From Microcebus murinus (lineage: Eukaryota > Chordata > Mammalia > Primates > Cheirogaleidae), in contig NC_134136.1 in assembly GCF_040939455.1 (NCBI RefSeq), positions 74,476,001-74,540,000 on the forward strand: a DNA stretch of 64,000 nt. The letters are read 5' to 3'. The notes below the pieces were generated by a model. The model searched no databases. It saw nothing but the letters and a program-made list of their open reading frames with translations, and was not told where the DNA came from. The position numbers and the translations under genes are program-made. Shown here piece by piece: positions 59,682 to 64,000 of the stretch (position 1 is its first letter; each line of letters opens with the position of its first letter).

Positions 59682-62300
59682 AAGAGATACAAGATACAAT
59701 TTATGAATACTACAAAAATCTTTATGCACACAAACTGGAAAATGTAGAGGAAATGGACAAATTTCTAGAAACACACAGCCTCCCTAGGCTCAACCAGGAA
59801 GAAATAGATTCCCTGAACCGACCAATCTCAACAGCTGAAATAGAAACAGCCATTAAAAATCTCCCTAAAAAGAAAAGTCCCGGTCCAGATGGCTTCACAC
59901 CTGAATTTTACCATACTTACAAAGAAGAACTAGTACCTATCTTGCAGAAACTATTCCACAACATCGAGAAGAACGGAAACCTCCCCGACACCTTTTCTGA
60001 AGCGAATATTACTCTGATACCAAAACCAGGAAAGGATGCAACAAAAAAAGAAAACTACAGACCAATATCCCTAATGAATATAGATGCAAAAATTTTCAAC
60101 AAAATCTTAGCTAACAGAATCCAGACACTTATCAAAAAAATAATCCACCATGACCAAGTGGGCTTCATCCCAGGGATGCAGGGATGGTTCAACATACGTA
60201 AATCTATAAATGCAATTCACCACATAAACAGAAGCAAAAACAAAGACCACATGATTCTTTCAATAGATGCAGAAAAAGCTTCTGACATAATTCAACACCC
60301 TTTCATGATACGAACACTTAAGAAAATAGGCATAGAAGGGACATACCTAAAAATGATACAAGCCATATATGACAGACCCATAGCCAACATCATACTGAAT
60401 GGGGAAAGATTGAAATCATTCCCACTTAGAACTGGAACCAGACAAGGCTGCCCACTATCTCCACTTCTGTTCAACATAGTGCTGGAAGTCTTGGCTACAG
60501 CAATCAGACAGGAAAACGGAATCAAAGGTATCCAAATAGGGGCAGAGGAGATCAAACTTTCACTGTTTGCTGATGATATGGTATTGTATCTAGAAAACCC
60601 CAAGGATTCAACCAAGAAACTCCTGGAACTGATCAATGAATTTAGTAAAGTCTCAGGATACAAAATTAATACAAAGAAAGCAGAGGCATTCATATACGCC
60701 AACAACAATCTAATTGAGAACCAAATCAAAGACTCAATTCCCTTCACAATAGCAACAAAGAAATTAAAGTACCTAGGAATATATTTAACCAAAGAGGTAA
60801 AAGGCCTCTACAGGGAGAACTATGAAACACTGAGGAAGGAAATAGCAGAGGATGTAAACAGATGGAAATCCATACCATGCTCGTGGATCGGCAGACTCAA
60901 TATCATCAAAATGTCTATACTACCCAAACTGATCTACAGATTCAATGCAATACCCATTAAAATCCCATCAGCATTCTTCACAGATATAGAAAAAAATAAT
61001 TTTACGCTTCGTATGGAACCAAAGAAGACCCCGAATATCAAGAGCAATTCTAGGCAACAAAAACAAAATGGGAGGAATTAATATGCCAGATATCAAACTC
61101 TACTACAAAGCTGTAGTGATTAAAACAATATGGTATTGGCACAAAAACAGGAATATTGACCAGTGGAACAGATGTGAGAATCCTGATATAAAACCATCCT
61201 CATATAGCCATCTCATCTTTGACAAAGCAGACAAAAACATACGCTGGGGAAAAGAATCCCTCTTCAATAAATGGTGCTGGGAAAACTGGATAGCCACCTG
61301 TAGAAGGCTAAAACAGGACCCACACCTTTCACCTCTCACAAAAACCAACTCACGCTGGATAACAGACTTAAACCTAAGATATGAAACTATTAGAACTCTA
61401 GAGGAAAAAGTTGGAAACACTCTCCTAGACATCGGCCTGGGCAAAGAGTTTATGAAGAAGTCCCCAAGGGCAATCACAACAGCAACAAAAATAAATAAAT
61501 GGGACATGATCAAACTACAAAGCTTCTGCACAGCCAAAGAAATAGTCATGAAAGTAAACAGACAACCTACAGAATGGGAGAAAATTTTTGCATCCTATGC
61601 ATCCGATAAGGGACTGATAACTAGAATATACTTAGAACTCACGAAAATTAGGAAGAAAAAATCAAATAACCCCATTAAAAAGTGGGCAAGGGACTTGAAC
61701 AGAAATTTTTCTAAAGAAGACAGAAGAATGGCCAACAAACATATGAAGAAATGCTCAACATCTCTAATCATCAGGGAAATGCAAATCAAAACCACAATGA
61801 GGTATCACTTAACCCCAGTGAGAATGGCCTTTATCAAAAAATCTCCAAACAATAAATGCTGGCGTGGTTGCGGAGAGAGAGGAACACTCCTACACTGCTG
61901 GTGGGACTGCAAACTAGTTCAACCTCTGTGGAAAGCAATATGGAGATACCTTAAAGCGATACAAGTGAATCTACCATTTGATCCAGCAATCCCATTGCTG
62001 GGCATCTACCCAAATGATCCAGTGACACTCTACAAAAAAGACACCTGCACTCGAATGTTTATAGCAGCACAATTCATAATTGCAAGGCTGTGGAAACAGC
62101 CCAAGTGCCCATCAATCAAAGAATGGATTAATAAAATGTGGTATATGTACACCATGGAGTACTATTCAGCTCTAAGAAACAATGGTGATATAGCACACCT
62201 TATATTTTCCTGGTTAGAGCTGGAACCCATACTACTAAGTGAAGTATCCCAAGAATGGAAAAACAAGCACCAGATATATTCTCCAGGAAACTGGTATTAA
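59682..62300 (+). pseudogene. L1 ORF2 RT and C-terminal domains, one frameshift
   Basis: About 870 codons. Frame one (to 61081) has [51 protein letters not shown], motif [10 protein letters not shown] (the usual Phe is Ser), [15 protein letters not shown] and LFADDM with both catalytic Asp present (about 60565). Frame two (61068-62300) has the thumb to C-terminus with the Cys-containing zinc-knuckle-like [16 protein letters not shown]. The shift is one extra A in a seven-A run at 60990-60996; copy 8575-8580 has six. No internal stop otherwise. Confidence 0.94.
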
Positions 62301-62507
62301 CTGAGTAGCACCTAAGTGGACACATAGGTGCTACAGTAATAGGGAATTGGGCAGGTGGGAGGGGGGAGGGGGGCGGGTATATACATACATAGTGAGTGAG
62401 ATGTGCACCATCTGGGGGATGGTCATGATGGAGACTTAGACTTTTGGGGGGAGGGGGGAAATGGGCATTTATTGAAACCTTAAAATCTGTACCCCCATAA
62501 TATGCCA
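62301..62507 (+). other. L1 3'UTR with G-quadruplex-type tract
   Basis: Contains four or more G-runs in 'gggcaggtgggaggggggag' and following bases (about 62348-62380), and a second run near 62445. Equivalent tracts occur in the 3'UTRs near 590, 12610, 37010, 40440, 45800 and 51940. Confidence 0.8.
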
Positions 62508-62530
62508 AAATAAAAAAAATAATTAAAAAA

Positions 62531-62847
62531 AAATCAATGAACTAAGAATAGAATCAAATTTCTTTAATATTATTATGGATATATATATAAAAATCCACAA
62601 ATACCATCATACATAAGGTGAAGACTGAAAACGTTTCTCCTATCATCAGAAACAAGACAAAGCTGCCTACTTTTCATCATTTCTATTCAATATTGTATTG
62701 GAGGTTGTACCCAGGGCAATTAGACAAGAAAAAATGCACCCATATTGAATGTCAAGAGACTAAACATAGAATACCATATGATGTAACAATTCCACTCAAA
62801 GTATACCCTACAGAGTCAAATTTGGTGATGGGAATGACATGGAAAAT
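62531..62847 (+). mobile_element. Ancient L1, part 3 of 3
   Basis: 'gaagactgaaaacgtttctcc', 'cagaaacaagacaaagctgc' and 'attagacaagaaaaaa' continue the ancient L1's RT segment, followed by a jump to its C-terminal region. Confidence 0.78.
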
Positions 62848-63145
62848 GTCAGGCACTGTGCCGTGGCCTCTTGCCGCCACTATGCATTTCGGTGGGCCAC
62901 CGCTGCCCATGGCCAGTTGGAGGGCATGCTGCTGGGGTTGGGCCCTGCATGCTGGAATGCCCCCGGGCCCACGTGCTGCTGCCTGCTTCTTGCCACGCTA
63001 CTTGCATGATCCTAATTGGGTAATTTTTGAATCCCACTGTTGTTGATTGGATGTTAAAGCTTGTTGCTGATTGGATGTTAAAGCTTTATGCTGATTGGAT
63101 GTTAAAGTTTGTAATTGATTGGACACTTTTTGAGCCCTATCAAGG

Positions 63146-63153
63146 GTATAAAA
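63146..63153 (+). promoter_or_regulatory. LTR TATA box
   Basis: gtataaaa following the CCAAT-repeat block. Confidence 0.7.
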
Positions 63154-63248
63154 GCAGGAGGAGAACAAGGAAGGGGTTCAGAAGATCAGAAGTGGGAAGA
63201 GAGTTGTAACACATGCTGTAACACATGCTGTGCTGAGCCTGCTGGCTG

Positions 63249-63254
63249 AATAAA
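63249..63254 (+). terminator. LTR polyadenylation signal
   Basis: AATAAA about 95 bases after the TATA box, the same spacing class as in 19758-20058. Confidence 0.65.
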
Positions 63255-63334
63255 AGGCTGTTCTCCGACCCTTTGTGTTCTGCTCAGTTCTTTCCCTGGT
63301 CAAGAGCTGTACTCTAGCTGCAACGGGAACACTC

Positions 63335-64000
63335 TCTTGATAAAATGCCATAAACTCCCACTATCCTGACTGCAATTCACTAGATATTCTTGAATAAATA
63401 TTTTTCATTTAGTTAAATCCAGTTTTATCCATTTCCAGAGACTTAAATGGCTATATTTAATAATTTTATTGTCCAATTGTGTTGTCACCTATCATTCCAT
63501 TTTTTTTAAAAAAATATTTTAACTGTATATAGAAATAATGTTAAGAATAGTACATTAAATATGACTTCCTTCCCTCCAAATTAAAAGACCGTTTAACCCA
63601 ACACAACTCAAAATCCCGAAACTTTTGCTCAGAATACCATTTTTAACTCCAGAGCTACAGGAAAGCCAGGGAAAATAAGAAGGAACCAATAGAGGGAAGT
63701 GCAAAAGTTTTGTGAAGTCCAGAATTAAAAAGTCAGAAATTCCATCTCTTCCTCTATAAAGTGAAAACAACACAGTTCACTTATCTTACCTTGAATAATT
63801 TCCAACAAAAGAGATAGGCTTGTGGTATACTGATACTCTTTCTCTATTCTCAGTCCTGCAATTCTTAGTTTGCATCAGTGGTCTGGTTGTTGAGAGGATC
63901 TGTTTTCACCTTTCAATTTTGAGATATAAGCCACAAAGTGTATTCTTTTTCCCTGACCAACTACACCTAATAGAAGATGAAATATATATGGAAGAGACTT
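63335..64000. other. Unassigned intergenic sequence
   Basis: No gene or named repeat recognised up to the window end. Confidence 0.4.

Larger units (their letters stand above)
59682..62530 (+). mobile_element. Young L1, 5'-truncated, nearly open ORF2
   Basis: Truncated just before the RT domain. A continuous ORF2 except for one frameshift, then a 3'UTR with two G-tracts and an A tail (62508-62530). It sits in an A-rich target ('ataaaaaaaaa' on both sides). The best-preserved L1 in the window and probably the youngest. Confidence 0.94.
62848..63334 (+). mobile_element. Solo LTR related to the class I (ERV-E-type) provirus LTRs
   Basis: 63023-63300 matches the minus strand of the 15-20 kb LTRs: a CCAAT-box repeat ('tgattggatgttaaagc', three to four units), TATA gtataaaa at 63146-63153, AATAAA at 63249-63254, then 'tctgctcagttctttccctggtc'. 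The 5' third differs and the start at TGTCAGG (62848) is tentative. Ends in AACGGGAACA. No internal sequence or clear duplication. Confidence 0.82.

Noticed and set aside
60292..60792. 166-aa minus-strand frame
   Set aside because: Antisense to the L1 RT domain; similar shadows occur opposite the other L1 copies (7879-8289, 8687-9148, 44583-45014, 61103-61549).

Overview
This is nuclear DNA from a mammal, most likely a strepsirrhine primate (lemur or loris group). The Alu at 15645-15984 carries the middle A-rich spacer with the 'ttggccaattaatttc' motif that I associate with lemur and galago Alus. Most of the window is L1 of one related family whose 3' ends share a G-rich 3'UTR ending in 'acccccataatatgc', plus older L1M and MaLR debris. 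I see no intact host protein-coding gene, tRNA, rRNA or CRISPR array. All coding matter is transposon-derived or captured.

Layout. 1-15 kb: L1 pieces, three MaLR LTRs and unassigned AT-rich DNA, with a twin-primed (5'-inverted) L1 at 7067-10035. 15005-25098: a decayed class II (betaretrovirus-like) provirus on the + strand, with two LTRs, a tRNA-Trp-type primer site and gag, pol and env remnants. Its 5' LTR is split by a second provirus (15306-20058, - strand), a class I gammaretrovirus-like, ERV-E-type element with a tRNA-Glu primer site; an Alu then landed at that element's polypurine tract. 25.1-29.5 kb: the only long stretch without recognised repeats. 29.9-52.1 kb: more L1 copies, old L1M pieces, a solo LTR inside a second twin-primed L1, a local duplication (about 32.8-34.1 and 45.6-46.9 kb), a hAT and a piggyBac-like element nested in each other, and a third terminal-inverted-repeat element. 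52.1-62.8 kb: an ancient L1 split twice, by a full-length L1 (- strand, 53021-59419) and by a 5'-truncated L1 with a nearly open ORF2 (+ strand, 59682-62530). 62.8-63.3 kb: a lone LTR related to those of the inner provirus.

The most interesting object is the inner class I provirus. Between its protease and the connection/RNase H part of pol lies about 768 nt of intron-free coding sequence for a striated-muscle myosin heavy chain rod (closest, from memory, to MYH7B). It is in the viral sense, one base out of frame with the protease (a one-base deletion at the join explains this) and in frame with the downstream pol remnant. It replaces most of reverse transcriptase. This is the layout of a gene-transducing, replication-defective retrovirus (LTR, gag, pro, host insert, pol remnant, env-TM, LTR), here preserved as an endogenous copy. 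The insert now has four nonsense codons but no detected frameshift, so it is a fossil rather than a working gene.
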